A stretch of 64,000 bases of DNA. Source: Drosophila miranda (Eukaryota > Arthropoda > Insecta > Diptera > Drosophilidae). A model generated the notes under the pieces. It saw only the letters and a program-made list of their open reading frames with translations. It had not been told where the DNA came from and did not search any database. The stretch's first letter is position 1, and each line of letters begins with the position of its first letter. The stretch is from positions 36,541,124 to 36,605,123 of the forward strand of contig NW_022881603.1 in NCBI RefSeq assembly GCF_003369915.1. The letters are read 5' to 3'. Below are positions 43,702-54,539 of this stretch, one piece after another. Both the position numbers and the translations under genes were made by a program.

Positions 43702-44592
43702 AACGAGGTGAAACGTGAGTTGCTGCGGACACCGCAACTCTATAGTTATACCCGATACTAAGTCAGTATGGCTCTCCTCCGGCAGACGCCGCTAATATTA
43801 AACGACACGACAAAGAGTGCGTGCGAGAGAGACAGAAAATCAGTCTGAGCGTGACGTCGGGCGCTGCGTAGCCACTGCAAATTGATTTCTTGCTTTCAAA
43901 AATGATCCGATCTGATCCAGATTCAGCAAATCTGATAGATGTGGTCGTTATTTATTATTCTGCGTTTTTAGTTTTCTCGAATCTGCAATATTGTGGATGA
44001 AACAGATTTTCGTCCTTTGTGGGGGCGGAAGGGGGGGGGGCGAAATTCTGAGATATACGTTTTATAGTGAGATCTAACAGAAGTGCGGATACCAAATTTG
44101 GTTACTCTAGCCTTAATAGTCTCTGAGATTTGTGGATGCCCCAGATTTTCGTCCTTTGGGGGGGCGGAAGGGATTGTGGCGAAATTTGGACACGAAACGG
44201 TCAAGGTCCGATATCACAGGATTTGGATACCAAATTTGGTGGCTCTGGCTCCAATAGGTTCTGAGATCCTTGAACTCATATTTTGCAATTGGCAAAACCG
44301 ATCATGAAACCTGTGTGTTAGAGAGAGACAGAGCGAGAAAGAATGAAATTGTTTTCTTGATTCTGGCTATAATAATTATACGATCTGATTCAGATTTTAC
44401 GATATAGAACATATAGTCATCCTCTACGATTCCTCGTTTTTGGTTTTATCGTATCTTTAAAAATGTAGATGCCACAGATTTTCGTTCTTTGTGGGGGCGG
44501 AAGTGGGAAGTGGGCGGGGCGAAGTTTTGAAATATTCTTGTAGCAGTGACATATCACAGAAGTCTGGATCCAAAACATCGTTGCTCTAGATC
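43702..44592 (-). mobile_element. ISY/DINE-1 helitron copy 4, truncated
   Basis: Begins with the hairpin end (AACGAGG, GTTGCTGCGGACACCGCAAC) and TATACCCGATACTAAG, then the repeated blocks and a GA motif near 44318. Stops at TTGCTCTAGATCTT, before the GTCY run, where an LTR fragment begins. More diverged in its middle than the other copies. Confidence 0.75.
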
Positions 44593-44652
44593 TTCCTTGC
44601 CGGCTGTGAGTAAAATTTTCTGCATTACAACCTATTTTCTCGCCCGCTTTTT
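44593..44652 (-). repeat. inverted 60-bp piece of the element A LTR
   Basis: CCTTGCCGGCTGTGAG to CCCGCTTTTTT: reverse complement of the LTR stretch that should directly follow 43701. It sits between helitron copies 4 and 5, which point in opposite directions. Confidence 0.75.
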
Positions 44653-45120
44653 TATACCCGATACTCAAAATGAGTATTGGGGTATATTAGATTTGTGGTA
44701 AAAGTGGATGTGTGTAACGTCCAGAAGGAATCGTTTCCGACCCCATAAAGTATATATATTCTTGATCAGCATCAATAGCCGAGTCGATTGAGCCATGTCT
44801 GTCTTTTCGTCTGTCCGTCCGTCCGTCTGTCCGTCTGTCCGTCCGTCCGTCTGTCCGTCTGTCCGTCCCTATTAGCGCCTAGTGCTCAAAGACTATAAGA
44901 GCTAGAGCAACGATGTTTTGGATCCAGACTTCTGTGATATGTCACTGCTACAAAAATATTTCAAAATTTCGCCACGCCCACTTCCGCCCCCACAAAGGAC
45001 GAAAATCTGTGGCATCCAGAATTTTAAAGATACGTAAAACCAAAAACGCAGAATCGTAGAGAATGACCATATCTTTTAGACTGCAGAATTTGAATTGGAT
45101 CGTATTATTATTATAGCCAG

Positions 45121-45594
45121 TGTTAAGCTATTAAGCGTTTTTAACAACTGTTGCGATTTGAAGTTAATGAAAGTCGAGAGGCTGTTTATAATTCACAATT
45201 TATTTGCATATGTAAACCAACTTATCTCGTATGTACATATGGGGATGATTGGGCCGAAGGATTGATGCGAGGATGTTAGTCTAATAGCTGCGACGATTAG
45301 CTCAAGACTGCCCATGCAAGGGCTGACGGGCCAAATTGCCGGGCCCTATGCAGCAAGCTTAGACGCGAGCGAGAGCGTATGATAGCCCGAGAGCGTTAGA
45401 GCTGCTCGGGGACGCTGTTAAGCCGAGTCCGAGAGATTGCGACATAAGGAGACGAAAGAATTCCGCTGCATGCGCATATGCGGTAGCAAATGATCTTTGC
45501 ACTGGGGGCATTGGAAACGACAACACCAAAATGCATTTCCTTTGGGCCGCACCACTGGCAATAATTTAAAATATTTAAGCTGCTTGACCCGACA
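45121..45594 (-). repeat. BEL/Pao 3' LTR (474 bp)
   Basis: Left-hand LTR of the minus-strand element. Same length as 50991-51464. Confidence 0.9.
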
Positions 45595-45599
45595 TACTC

Positions 45600-47583
45600 C
45601 CCCGTTGGAAGCCTGACTTTCAACAGCATCTTGGTGATTCCAGATGACGTCTTCAGCACAGCAACTCGGGCAACGCTATCTCGTCCAGGCAAAAGCTCGA
45701 CCACTCTCGCCAGTGGCCACTTCATGGGAGGAAGATTCTCATCCTTGACAAGAACCAAATCTGCGACTGCTAAACTAGGCTTCGCAGTGCGCCACTTTGA
45801 GCGCTGATGCAGTGACGTTATGTACTCCTCCTTCCACCGGGACCAAAAGAGCTGCTGCAGGCACGAAACGCGCTGCCAGCCGTCCAGGCGATCGAAGTTT
45901 AGCTGCGTGACGTCAGGCTAAGCGAACGAAGCAGGAGGGCCACCATTCAAGAAATGCGCTGGAGTTAGAACATATAGATCGGCAGGGCTCTCTGAAATTG
46001 AAACTAAAGGTCTTGATTAATCACTGCCGTGATGTGGCACAACAGCGTCCGCAGCTCGTTAAATCCAAGAACCGAGTTGCCTATCGCACGGTAGAAGTGG
46101 TACTTGGCCGTCTTCACTGCAGCCTCCCATAGACCACCAAAATGAGGGGAGCGCGGATTAATGAAATGCCAGTCTATAGCCTCGACGAAGCAAAAATCCA
46201 GAAGCGCCTTCTGATGGTCATCGCTGAGGACCAGGCGCTTTAATTCCATCAGCTCATTCTTAGCGCTGACAAAATTGGTTTCGTTGTCTGACCAAATTTG
46301 CCGCGGCTTCCGTCTGGTACATATGAAGCGCTTTAGTCCATGTAGAAAAGCAACTGTGGATAAGTCCTTTATAAGCTCCAGATGAACAGCCTTGGTAGCG
46401 AAACAAATGAAGACGCAGACGTAGCACTTGATTGGAGCCTTGTTGCGTGCCTCCGGTTTGTAGAAAAACGGCCCACAGAAGTCCACGCCTGTGATCTCAA
46501 AGGCATGAGAACCATCGAGCCGCTCCTTTGGAAGATCCGCCATAATATGCTCCAATACCCTGGGCTTCAGTCGAAAGCATCTTACGCACTTGTTTACTGC
46601 CTTGTTTACCGTCTTCCTCCCCCCAATAGGCCAATATTGGGATCGAATTAGTCCAAGCAAAGCTCGAGGACCAGCGTGCAGATTCCGCTCATGAAAATGG
46701 GATCTCATGATGTCTGAGACAGTGAGTCCGGGGCGCGAATTCGGTTGCAAAACTTGTGAATGTGTCCGAAAACGCGTTGCAAAGAAGCAAATGAATTCGC
46801 ATACTTGGAATCAGCAATAATGTCCATGTAGGGCGATTTGACCAGAAGAGCCTTCCGACGAAGTTCAAGGGCTGGCTTATCAGGTAGCACAGTGGGTGGC
46901 CAGTCATCTGAGGAGCCGCAAAGAAATGGAGGACCATGAGCCCAAAGAGGTGACTCATTCAGCTCAGTCGGATGAGCCCCTCGAGGCAGAATGTCGGCTG
47001 GGTTTAAAGCTGTGGGAACATAGCGCCATTCCATTTTTTCGGTCATTTCCTGAATCGTTGACACTCTATTTGCAACAAAAGTATTAAATCTTGACGGCTC
47101 GTCCCGAATCCAAGAGAGCGCAACGGCAGAATCACACCAACAGTAACACCTTCCCTTGAATACATTCATTCCAGCTATCTCAGATATGAGCCTAGCCAGC
47201 AACTCCGCTCCACAAAGCTCCAACTTTGGTACTGTAAGTGTCTTCAAAGGAGCCACACGAGATTTGGCACAAAGTAAGTGACTGCTGAAATGCTGACCCT
47301 TGGACACGACATAAATGCATGCACCATAAGCCTCGATGCTGGCATCGCAAAATCCGTGAATTTCCAGCGTAGAGTCTGGAAGGAGCACAAGCCGAGGAAA
47401 TTCAAGTCGACGAATCTGACCAAAACTGGTGCATATTTCCTGCCACTCGGTGTTCAGTGCGACTGGAAGGCTTTCATCCCAGGACAACTTCTCTTGGCAC
47501 AAACGCTGGAGAAAGATTTTGGATTTAGTAATTACGGGACCAGCTAGTCCGAGAGGATCGTAGAATCGCGCTATGGATGACAA
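45600..47583 (-). pseudogene. BEL/Pao pol: RNase H region and integrase, broken
   Basis: 47583-46705: region starting SSIARFYDPLGLAGP, with HGFCDASIEAYGACIY and the LARLISEIAGM and YCWCDSAVALSWI blocks of the BEL RNase H. After a frameshift near 46740 the integrase follows (46750-46004) with CVRCFRLKP zinc region, GVDFCGPFF first Asp, IWSDNETNFV second Asp and a PHFGGLWEAAVK block containing the Glu. A stop at 46004 breaks the C-terminal part (WQRVSCLQQLFWSRWKEEY, VLVKDENLPPMKW), which resumes in other frames to about 45600 and matches the DUF5641-type tail of BEL/Pao integrases. Confidence 0.8.
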
Positions 47584-47595
47584 AACAGAGCGCCT

Positions 47596-49104
47596 TCAGG
47601 AATTCAAAGAAGATTGAAGGGCCGAGAACGAAAATAATAGTAGATCAGAAACCGGATCCCACGCAAGTCCTAAAGTTTTAGTCACATGGCTGCCAGGGTC
47701 GAACTTCAAAAATGTTTCCTTGTCCTCTTCCGGAACTCCATCCAGCACAGCAGGGACGTTCGAACACCATTTCCTCAATCTGAACTGACCTCTAGACAAA
47801 ATTCCAGTAGTTTGCTCCCGAATCCGGATAGCCTCCTCCTGCGAGCTGGCTCCAGATATCAAGTCATCCACGTAGAAGTCACGGCGAAGGATTTCAGCTC
47901 CAACTGGAAACGCCATCTGCTCGTCTATTGCTAACTGATGCATCGCTCGCACAGATAGATAGGACGCAGGCTTCGTCCCATAAGTAACGGTGTCCAATTG
48001 AAACACACGCAAGTCTTCTTCCCTGGAGTTTCTCCACAGAATACACTGACAGTTGCTATCCTCGGTCGAGACTCTTACACAACGATACATCTTACAGATA
48101 TCTCCCGTAATCGCAACGGCGTATGACCGAAATCGAGCAAGAATATGGAACAGTTTGGGTTGGATTACGGGACCAGCCATTAAAACGTCGTTCAGGGAAT
48201 ATCCAGATGAGGTTGAAGCGGATCCATCAAAAACGACGCGAAGCTTGGTCGTAGAACTATCTTCCTTCATGACGCAATGGTGAGGCAAAAAATATCGGCA
48301 GTTGCTGATTGACTGGGTAGGAACCTGAGACATATGGCCTAAATCAAGGTACTCCTTTATAAATGCTGCATACTGAGATTTAACATTAGGGCGACGATCT
48401 AGCTTTCTCTCAAGGGTCAGGAATCTACGAAGCGCTTGATTGTAAGATTCTCCAAGGAGATCCAAATTATATTTTGCTGGCAGCCGAACACAATAATCGC
48501 CTTTATGTAGTCGACGGAAATGCTGCACAAAGTGTGCTTCACAATCTAGCTCTTCTTTGGTAGACTTTATTATTGGTTCGATGCAATTTTCTACCTCCCA
48601 AAACCTCCGAAGAAGCACCTCAAGCCGATCCTCTGGACTATTATCCTCAGCAGCTACGGCCCGAGCGCGAGAGACCATCAACGTGGAACCTTTTAAACGA
48701 GAACAACTTCCAGACACGACCCATCCCAAGCGCGTTTTCTGAATTGAAGGCAATCCTGGCAGTAGCTTGGCCTGACCAACACACAGGAGCTCGAAAAACA
48801 GACTTGCGCCAATTAGCAGATCGACGCGCTGCGGCTTATAAAACTCCGGATCAGCTAGTGGTATGTTAGATGGAATGTTCCAGTTTTGAGTGTCAATTCC
48901 AAAGCTTGGCTGCCGATCGGTTATGCTAGATGCTACAATGGCAGTGATGAGAGTTGAGTAATCCGATGAGCGAGAGTGCAGGCTAACGTTGACCGAAAAT
49001 CCATCCGTGACGAAGCTAGAGTCGCCTATTCCCGAGACTGCAGTCGATGATTTCATTTTTCGAAGCTGAAGCTGATTCGCGAAACGAGAAGTTATTAGAT
49101 GCAA
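47596..49104 (-). CDS. BEL/Pao pol: protease end and reverse transcriptase
   Basis: 502 codons open. Starts in the Pao-type protease just after the active site (HLITSRFANQL), continues through LIGASLFFELLC and LGWVVSGSC to RT: LRVVFDGSAST, DICKMYRCVRVS, VTYGTKPASYLSVRAM and FYVDDLISGA (catalytic Asp pair near 47860). The frame ends at a stop (47596-47598) that is in frame with the next segment from 47583, so it is one nonsense codon rather than a natural end. Confidence 0.8.
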   Translation of the reverse strand: MHLITSRFANQLQLRKMKSSTAVSGIGDSSFVTDGFSVNVSLHSRSSDYSTLITAIVASSITDRQPSFGIDTQNWNIPSNIPLADPEFYKPQRVDLLIGASLFFELLCVGQAKLLPGLPSIQKTRLGWVVSGSCSRLKGSTLMVSRARAVAAEDNSPEDRLEVLLRRFWEVENCIEPIIKSTKEELDCEAHFVQHFRRLHKGDYCVRLPAKYNLDLLGESYNQALRRFLTLERKLDRRPNVKSQYAAFIKEYLDLGHMSQVPTQSISNCRYFLPHHCVMKEDSSTTKLRVVFDGSASTSSGYSLNDVLMAGPVIQPKLFHILARFRSYAVAITGDICKMYRCVRVSTEDSNCQCILWRNSREEDLRVFQLDTVTYGTKPASYLSVRAMHQLAIDEQMAFPVGAEILRRDFYVDDLISGASSQEEAIRIREQTTGILSRGQFRLRKWCSNVPAVLDGVPEEDKETFLKFDPGSHVTKTLGLAWDPVSDLLLFSFSALQSSLNS

Positions 49105-49110
49105 CTGTGA

Positions 49111-49144
49111 GGTATCACAACGGGCCGAAACCGGCCTAAGTGTG
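49111..49144. other. 34-bp insert in the BEL protease identical to LOA 3' UTR sequence
   Basis: The stretch from GGTATCACAACGG to CTAAGTGTG is identical to the LOA 3' UTR at 62155-62188 (there reversed). It sits exactly where the protease active-site Asp-Ser-Gly codons are expected between CRALLE and QLHLITS, and introduces stops. Confidence 0.75.
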
Positions 49145-50708
49145 CTCCAGCAACGCTCGGCAGGGAACTAAAACTCCGGAACGATTTTTGACTAAGACCG
49201 TGGCCGTGGCAAGTAAAACAACACCATTCCTGAGATCTTGGGCAATAAGGGCAGACGAGGTAGCCGCTGAAGTAGAGTGCGCAGTGGTATGCTCAGACGG
49301 CGTAGACTCAGACAGTGCAGACTGAGATGGAGTATACGGCACTGATTTCCCTTGGACTGCGCTATCTTCAGGGCTACCAAAATGAAGGAGGGTATGGTGT
49401 CTACCCCCGCAGGTACGACAGTTGCTCGAGGTGCACTGAAGTAATCGATGCCCTGTTCTGAGACAATTTATACACAACGAAAGCCGCTTGGCTTCTTTAT
49501 GGCGATTTGTGGGGGACAGCGCTTTAAACTTCTGGCAGAGCTGGACCTCGTGAGCACCATCGTTGCACAGCGCGCAGCGTGCTACGGTTTGGTTCGTTGT
49601 AAGCAATGTGGACCTAGAATTATTATGCTTTCTACTTCTGCCCACCTGATTGCTCAACGTATAGCTTGCCATAGAAAAGTCCATCGTCTCCAATGATCTG
49701 CATCGCTGCTCCAAAAACGAGGCCATAGATTCCCACGACGGAATTAAGTTTGCGAATACGGGGTCGTTGAATCGTTCCTCCCACTTCTCTTGGCTCGCTG
49801 GATCCAGTTTTCGGAGAATTTCCTGCACGACGATGCATCCTGCGATCTGCTCAGTGGTGTCCAAACCCTGGAGCGCGCGCATATGTGAATTGAACTTGTC
49901 GAAGCATGACCACTGACCCAGGTTCCACAGCCTGGAGCGCCAAGATCTCATTGATGTGTTCCTGAAAGACCAATCGCCGATTATTGAATCTGTTTTCCAA
50001 CAAATCTAATGCCACAGCATAATTGCCATCTGAGATTTCCAGCGACCGAACAGTCTCCAATGCCGAGTCCCGCAGACAGGAACGCAAATGCTGGAGCTTT
50101 TCTATGTTTGTTAAGTCCGGATGGCTGTCGATGATGGTGGCAAACATTGAATAAAAGTCCGTCCAGTTCGCATACCCGCCGCTAAACGTCGGCAATTGTA
50201 TAGGAGGCAGGGATGGTACTTGTCTACGGTGAGGTAGAAATTGCGAGCCGGCAAACTCAACCGTAGTATTTCCTCCAGACAAGGTAGAATGAAACGGCAT
50301 GCGGCCGCTACTCTTAGCCATTTCCCTCATAATCGCCGCCTTCAGCGAGCTTGCAAGTGACTCAAAAATGTCACACAAACCACTGTGAATTTCGCTTCGA
50401 TCCAATTCCTCAAGCTAGCCGTGAAACATCTCAAATTTGCTGATCAACTTCTCGACTTGCTCTTGCTTTACCACGAGCATGTAGTAGTCACAGTCTGACG
50501 ACTCATTCTGCCGAGCGGTAGCTAACCTTTTCATTTTCTCGCATAATTCCGTTGACTTAAGCTTCAAAAAAGACACCCTGTTTTGCTCACTGGTCTTTGG
50601 AATTTCGTTAGCAGCATTAATTTCCATGGTAGCGGCAGCGTTAGCAGAAAGACCAACGTCTCTAGCGGGAAGATGATCGCAAAGAGTAACACGAGCAATA
50701 GACGACAA
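49136..50708 (-). pseudogene. BEL/Pao gag, broken
   Basis: 50708-50415 is the N-terminal Gag (98 residues, MSSIARVTLCDHLPARD...) ended by a TAG that is in frame with 50405-49851, the DUF1759-type Gag core (LPTFSGGYANWTDFYSMF, LQHLRSCL, ALDLLENRF). A frameshift near 49900 leads to 49951-49136, with FNDPVFANLIPSWESM and Cys-rich knuckles CINCLRTGHRLLQC and CRTCGGRHHTLLH. Ends at the insert described at 49111. Confidence 0.8.
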
Positions 50709-50990
50709 GAACCGAGCCCAGCAAGAGAACAGCTATGTACGAACTGTATATACAAAGGCGACCGGTGTAAGAAACGTTTCTTGCGGGAAGATGACCGAAA
50801 AGAGAAGCGCAAGCCAACAGCTCCGTGCACTACCGAATATGCAGGTTAGGCCGGTGTATATATGTATGGATAACTTATGTGGTCGATGACACTGGTTGAG
50901 ATGGCTATTAGTTAAGATCTTTGAATGCTATATTAGTTTGTGATTGCACTGATGGATTATTTATTGCACAATTACGTCGGGGTCACCAAA

Positions 50991-51464
50991 TGTTAAGCTA
51001 TTAAGCGTTTTTAACAACTGTTGCAATTTGAAGTTAATGAAAGTCGAGAGGCTGTTTATAATTCACAATTTATTTGCATATGTAAACCACCTTATCGCGT
51101 ATGTACATATGGGGATGATTGGGGCGAACGATTGATGCGAGGATGTTAGTCTAATAGCTGCGACGATTAGCTCAAGACTGCCCATGCAAGGGCTGACGGG
51201 CCAAATTGCCGGGCCCTATGCAGCAAGCTTAGACGCGAGCGAGAGCGTATGATAGCCCGAGAGCGTTAGAGCTGCTCGGGGACGCTGTTAAGCCGAGTCC
51301 GAGAGATTGCGACATAAGGAGACGAAAGAATTCCGCTGCATGCGCATATGCGGTAGCAAATGATCTTTGCACTGGGGGCATTGGAAACGACAACACCAAA
51401 ATGCATTTCCTTTGGTCCGCACCACTGGCAATAATTTAAAATATTTAAGCTGCTTGACCCGACA
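50991..51464 (-). repeat. BEL/Pao 5' LTR (474 bp)
   Basis: Right-hand LTR; ends flank TSD GCCAG at 51465-51469. Confidence 0.9.
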
Positions 51465-51829
51465 GCCAGCATCAAGAAAACAATTTCATTTTTTCTCGTC
51501 CTGTCTCTCTCTAACACACACGTAGCATAGCCGGCTTTGCTTAGAGTAAAACATTAGCGTCTAGATCTCAGAGACTATAAAAGCTAGAGCAACCAAATTT
51601 GGTATCCACACTCCTAATATATCGGACCGAGACGAGTTTGTTTCAAAATTTCGCCACACCCCCTTCCGCCCCCGCAAAGGATCTCTCTCGCACGCACTCT
51701 TTGTCGTGTCGTTCAATATTAGCGGCGTCTGCCGGAGGAGAGCCATACTGACTTAGTATCGGGTATAACTGTAGAGTTGCGGTGTCCGCTGCAACTCACA
51801 ACGTTCCCCCTCGTTTTGTCCACATTTGG

Positions 51830-51906
51830 CGGGCAAGGGGAACTACCCAGCCCTGGGGTCGACAGCTAGCCGGCATTGCCCCCTGGGAAACAAGCCAAGT
51901 GTAACA
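51830..51906 (+). repeat. terminal piece of the 3' LTR of element A
   Basis: GTCCACATTTGGCGGGCAAGG to GTGTAACA, matching 39500-39593. Followed by AATA, the second copy of the target duplication found left of 21360. About 1.1 kb of LTR between 43701 and here is missing. Confidence 0.8.
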
Positions 51907-51910
51907 AATA

Positions 51911-52540
51911 TTCCCCAATAATTGCGAATGTCTGAATGGTTCACCATCCAAGGTCCAATTTTCGCCGAACAACATCCTGAATCTGCTTCAGCTCCAGAAT
52001 ATAAACAACACGTACATATCCCGGTGGGTTTACCTTTTCAATGATTGGGAATGCAGTTCCAATCATCCCCATGTTTCGATCCAAGTACAATAATTAAAGT
52101 ATATAATTTAAAAGAATGGAATGAGACTCATTGTTGCTACCGATTCATACCCGATTGAGAGAGAGCAAAAAGAGAGCCTTAACCGATTTGAAGAGAACCA
52201 ATAACCGTTTCGAAGAAAGCAGGAAGGCCATCTATACTATCGACTGGATTCGAGTGGTGCGCGCTAAATACAAATTTTTTGAAAGTGTATGAGCGAAAAG
52301 GATTTAAATGCAATCAATTGGAATAAATGTTGTACGTAAGTACGATTTGAGAGCGAAAATTCAGAAAACCTGCGTTATTTTTGTTTGGTTATGTACGATT
52401 TGGAATTTTAATTACGATTATGATATCAATGCTCTGTATAGCCTAGTACACAGATCAGCAAGCAATCAAGCCGGCTAAATTATTAAATAATGAAGGAAAA
52501 TGTAATCTATTTAAGGCAGTCAAAAGAAGAATGTTTATCA
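51911..52540. other. Unique DNA, directly continuous with 21359 before the nest
   Basis: 630 bases upstream of the Harbinger element. A 43-codon minus-strand frame (about 52069-51941) has ordinary composition but no recognised relative or splice context. No other feature. Confidence 0.4.
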
Positions 52541-54394
52541 GGCAGGCTCCGGTCTAAACATTCGCATCAATTTTCCGATTTGTTTTTGAAAACGCAAAAA
52601 TTGCTGCTGCCGTTTTCGCAAAATTTAAGTTTTCTTCGTTTTTAAAACCGAAATATTTTACTCACCGAAATGAAAAGTAAACGGCATTTTACTCAACAAA
52701 ACGAATCTTGCAAAGGAGAAAATAGATGGCAAAATAAATGGCCAATAATTTTTTTAACCCAATCTCAAATTTTGGTTTTGAATAAATTTGCCAATTCAAC
52801 ATTTTTCGTTTGGTAGGAACGGGGCTGCATCAGATTTTTTTATCGGAACGTCGGAAAGAAATTAATTCAAGCGCATAACAGCCTTATACAAAAACCGGTC
52901 ATTTATTAGTAAGAAGTTTTGTGAATGGCGACCAAAAATAGTTCAGAAGTCCAAGCTACGCCCAGCATGTGATTGGGGAAGTTGTTTGGTATTTTTAAAA
53001 TGGGGAAACGAGTAGTTGCTCCTACTTAATTTTAGCCAAATTAAAATTGTAATGAAAAACAGCTTAAATTTAAATAAATTAAAACATGTCTAAAAAAATT
53101 ATTTTAATGAGGAATAGCCAGAGCTATTTTGTCGCGTAGATATGATTCATTATCTTCAGTTTCTTCGAATTCAGTCTCTTCGAATTCATTTTCTGTTGTT
53201 TCGGTGTCCAGGTGGTCGACAAATCCAATATTCTCCCCGATAGGGACATTACGTCTTCTGCAAATGTTGTGAAGGGCACAGCACACATTTATAATTTGGC
53301 AACAAAATATTGGCTGATAAGTCAAAGTGCGTTGCAAGCAACGGAATCGGCTTTTGAGTTCTCCAATTGTGCGACCCATGATTTGTCGTGCCTCAGCATG
53401 CTTTACGTTGAATCTGTGCTGATGAGTGCCTATTTCGGTGCTCTTATAGGGAGTCAGAACAAAACTCTCTAGAGCGTAACCCGAATCAGCCAAAACAAAT
53501 TTATCGTTGATGTTCCTGGACAAATATACTTTAGCAGAAGAGTAGTTCCAAATGAAGGAGTCATTGCAGGAACCGGGGTGAGTGGCATCAACAGCTAAGA
53601 TCTCCATGTTGTAGTTGCACAGAACCATGGCATTCATGCTATAAAATCCTTTGCTATTGTAGAACACGAAGTGGTTTTGTACAGGCTTTAGTATTCTGAA
53701 GTGAGTTCCATCCACACAGGCAAAAATTCGAGGCAATTGAAATTTCGCAAGGAAATAATCATGGGATTGTTGCACTTGATGATTATCCATTAGCAACGAA
53801 ATTCCATCACCACATAACAGATTCTGCATCAAGGGAATAAACCTGTGAATAATCTTTCCAAATGTACTTCTTCCAACATTTATATGGTGGTCCTTAGCCA
53901 CCGCCCACTGGTGGCAGACAGTGGCGAGGTATCGCATTACTGCAGCCAATTGCGTAGAGTGTGATAATGTTGAACACGCAGATGCGGCTTAACTTTCTCC
54001 AAAATCATTTTGAAAGTATGTTTGTCGACCCGAAATGACTTCACAAACCTGAAAACCTGACCATTACAATTTAAATGTTCAATTTGCCTGCTTCTGCTCA
54101 CCGTTCGTCAGACATGCTAAGTACGCTGGTGTTGCATCTAAGATGTCTTGATCTTCGTAAATCGCGCACTTTCTGCCGTCGTTTTGCTTCAAAGCAAGCA
54201 ATTGAAAATATAAAAGGCATTTTTATTAATTTACGAAGCAACGCTACCGGTCGATCCGCTGTTTTTGTTTGTCAGAAACGATGAGAAACATAAAACATAT
54301 CGATACCAAATATTTTCGAAAACGGGAGCAACTAAAAACGAAACGTTTTGGTTGAAAACGCAAAACGCAAATTATGTGAAAAACGAAGCCTGCC
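52541..54394 (-). mobile_element. PIF/Harbinger DNA transposon, decayed
   Basis: Terminal inverted repeats GGCAGGCTCCG (52541-52551) and CGAAGCCTGCC (54384-54394), followed inward on both sides by AAAACGCAAA-type AT-rich sequence, enclose a HARBI1-like transposase. Length 1.85 kb. No intact 3-bp target duplication (TCA and GTA flank it). The TIRs argue for a transposon rather than a domesticated gene. Confidence 0.7.
53104..54220 (-). pseudogene. HARBI1-like (PIF/Harbinger) transposase, frameshifted, catalytic Glu replaced
   Basis: Exon 1 is 54102-54220 (MPFIFSIACFEAK... MSDE), with donor GTGAGC; acceptor TTTTCAG at 54049 joins it to RFVKSFRVDKHTFKMILEKVKPHLR. A frame break near 53980-53995 separates this from the rest, 53976-53104: STQLAAVMRYLATVC, GRSTFGKIIHRF helix-turn-helix-like part, then the DDE_Tnp_4 nuclease with first Asp in ACVDGTHFRI, second in VLADSGYAL. 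The third catalytic position, normally Glu in a V/I-E-R-x-x-G-x-LK motif, reads IMGRTIGELK: Gly (53374-53376). An acidic C-terminal tail (ETTENEFEETEFEE) follows. So nuclease activity is unlikely. Confidence 0.8.
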
Positions 54395-54539
54395 GTATGT
54401 ATTCAATTTTACTTTACGTTTCTCTCCCATAGCTTCCCTCCGCCAGAGCACGCACACTGCACGAGGAGGAGGGTGTGCGGGAGAGAGAATGAGTAAAAGC
54501 GTGGAAGGAGTATCGTAGCCATTCCAATTTCATTTGCTC

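Larger units (their letters stand above)
45121..51464 (-). mobile_element. BEL/Pao LTR retrotransposon, complete
   Basis: 6344 bp with two 474-bp LTRs (45121-45594 and 50991-51464), TGTTAAGC...CCCGACA, flanked by GCCAG (45116-45120 and 51465-51469), the 5-bp duplication usual for BEL/Pao. On the minus strand a primer site TGGTGACCCCGACG lies three bases after the 5' LTR. I count about six differences between LTRs (about 1.3 percent), so the insertion is fairly young, yet gag-pol has several stops and frame breaks. Confidence 0.88.
44653..51827 (+). mobile_element. ISY/DINE-1 helitron copy 5, split by a BEL/Pao element
   Basis: Left part 44653-45120 (TATACCCGATACTC, TA core, GTCY run), right part 51470-51827 (reversed GA motif at about 51502, AGTATCGGGTATA at 51756-51768, hairpin, CTCGTT). 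An internal stretch near 51680 is deleted. Contains 45121-51464. Confidence 0.75.
21360..51906 (+). mobile_element. Element A: Ulysses/Osvaldo-like LTR retrotransposon hosting a 30-kb nest
   Basis: Both extreme ends are LTR ends: TGTTCCAG at 21360 and GTGTAACA at 51906, flanked by AATA on each side (21356-21359 and 51907-51910), a 4-bp duplication. The 5' LTR is 21360-21758, 36147-36358 and 38665-39593 (about 1.55 kb net); then a primer site TGGCGCCC (39596-39603), leader, gag remnant, pol (to 43266) and a 3' LTR starting at 43407. Long LTRs, a tRNA-Lys type primer site and the protease and integrase sequences recall Ulysses (D. virilis) and Osvaldo (D. buzzatii). Hosts element B, an R1-clade element, two helitrons and a BEL element. 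Dead: most of gag and part of RT are deleted. Confidence 0.7.

Noticed and set aside
45396..45758. Frame spanning the BEL LTR and integrase tail, partly repeated at 51266-51517
   Set aside because: The repeated part is LTR; only the stretch above 45594 is the real integrase C-terminus.
51941..52069. 43-codon minus-strand frame beginning MGMIGTAFPIIEKV
   Set aside because: No splice context, no recognised relative and an in-frame stop just upstream; too weak to call.
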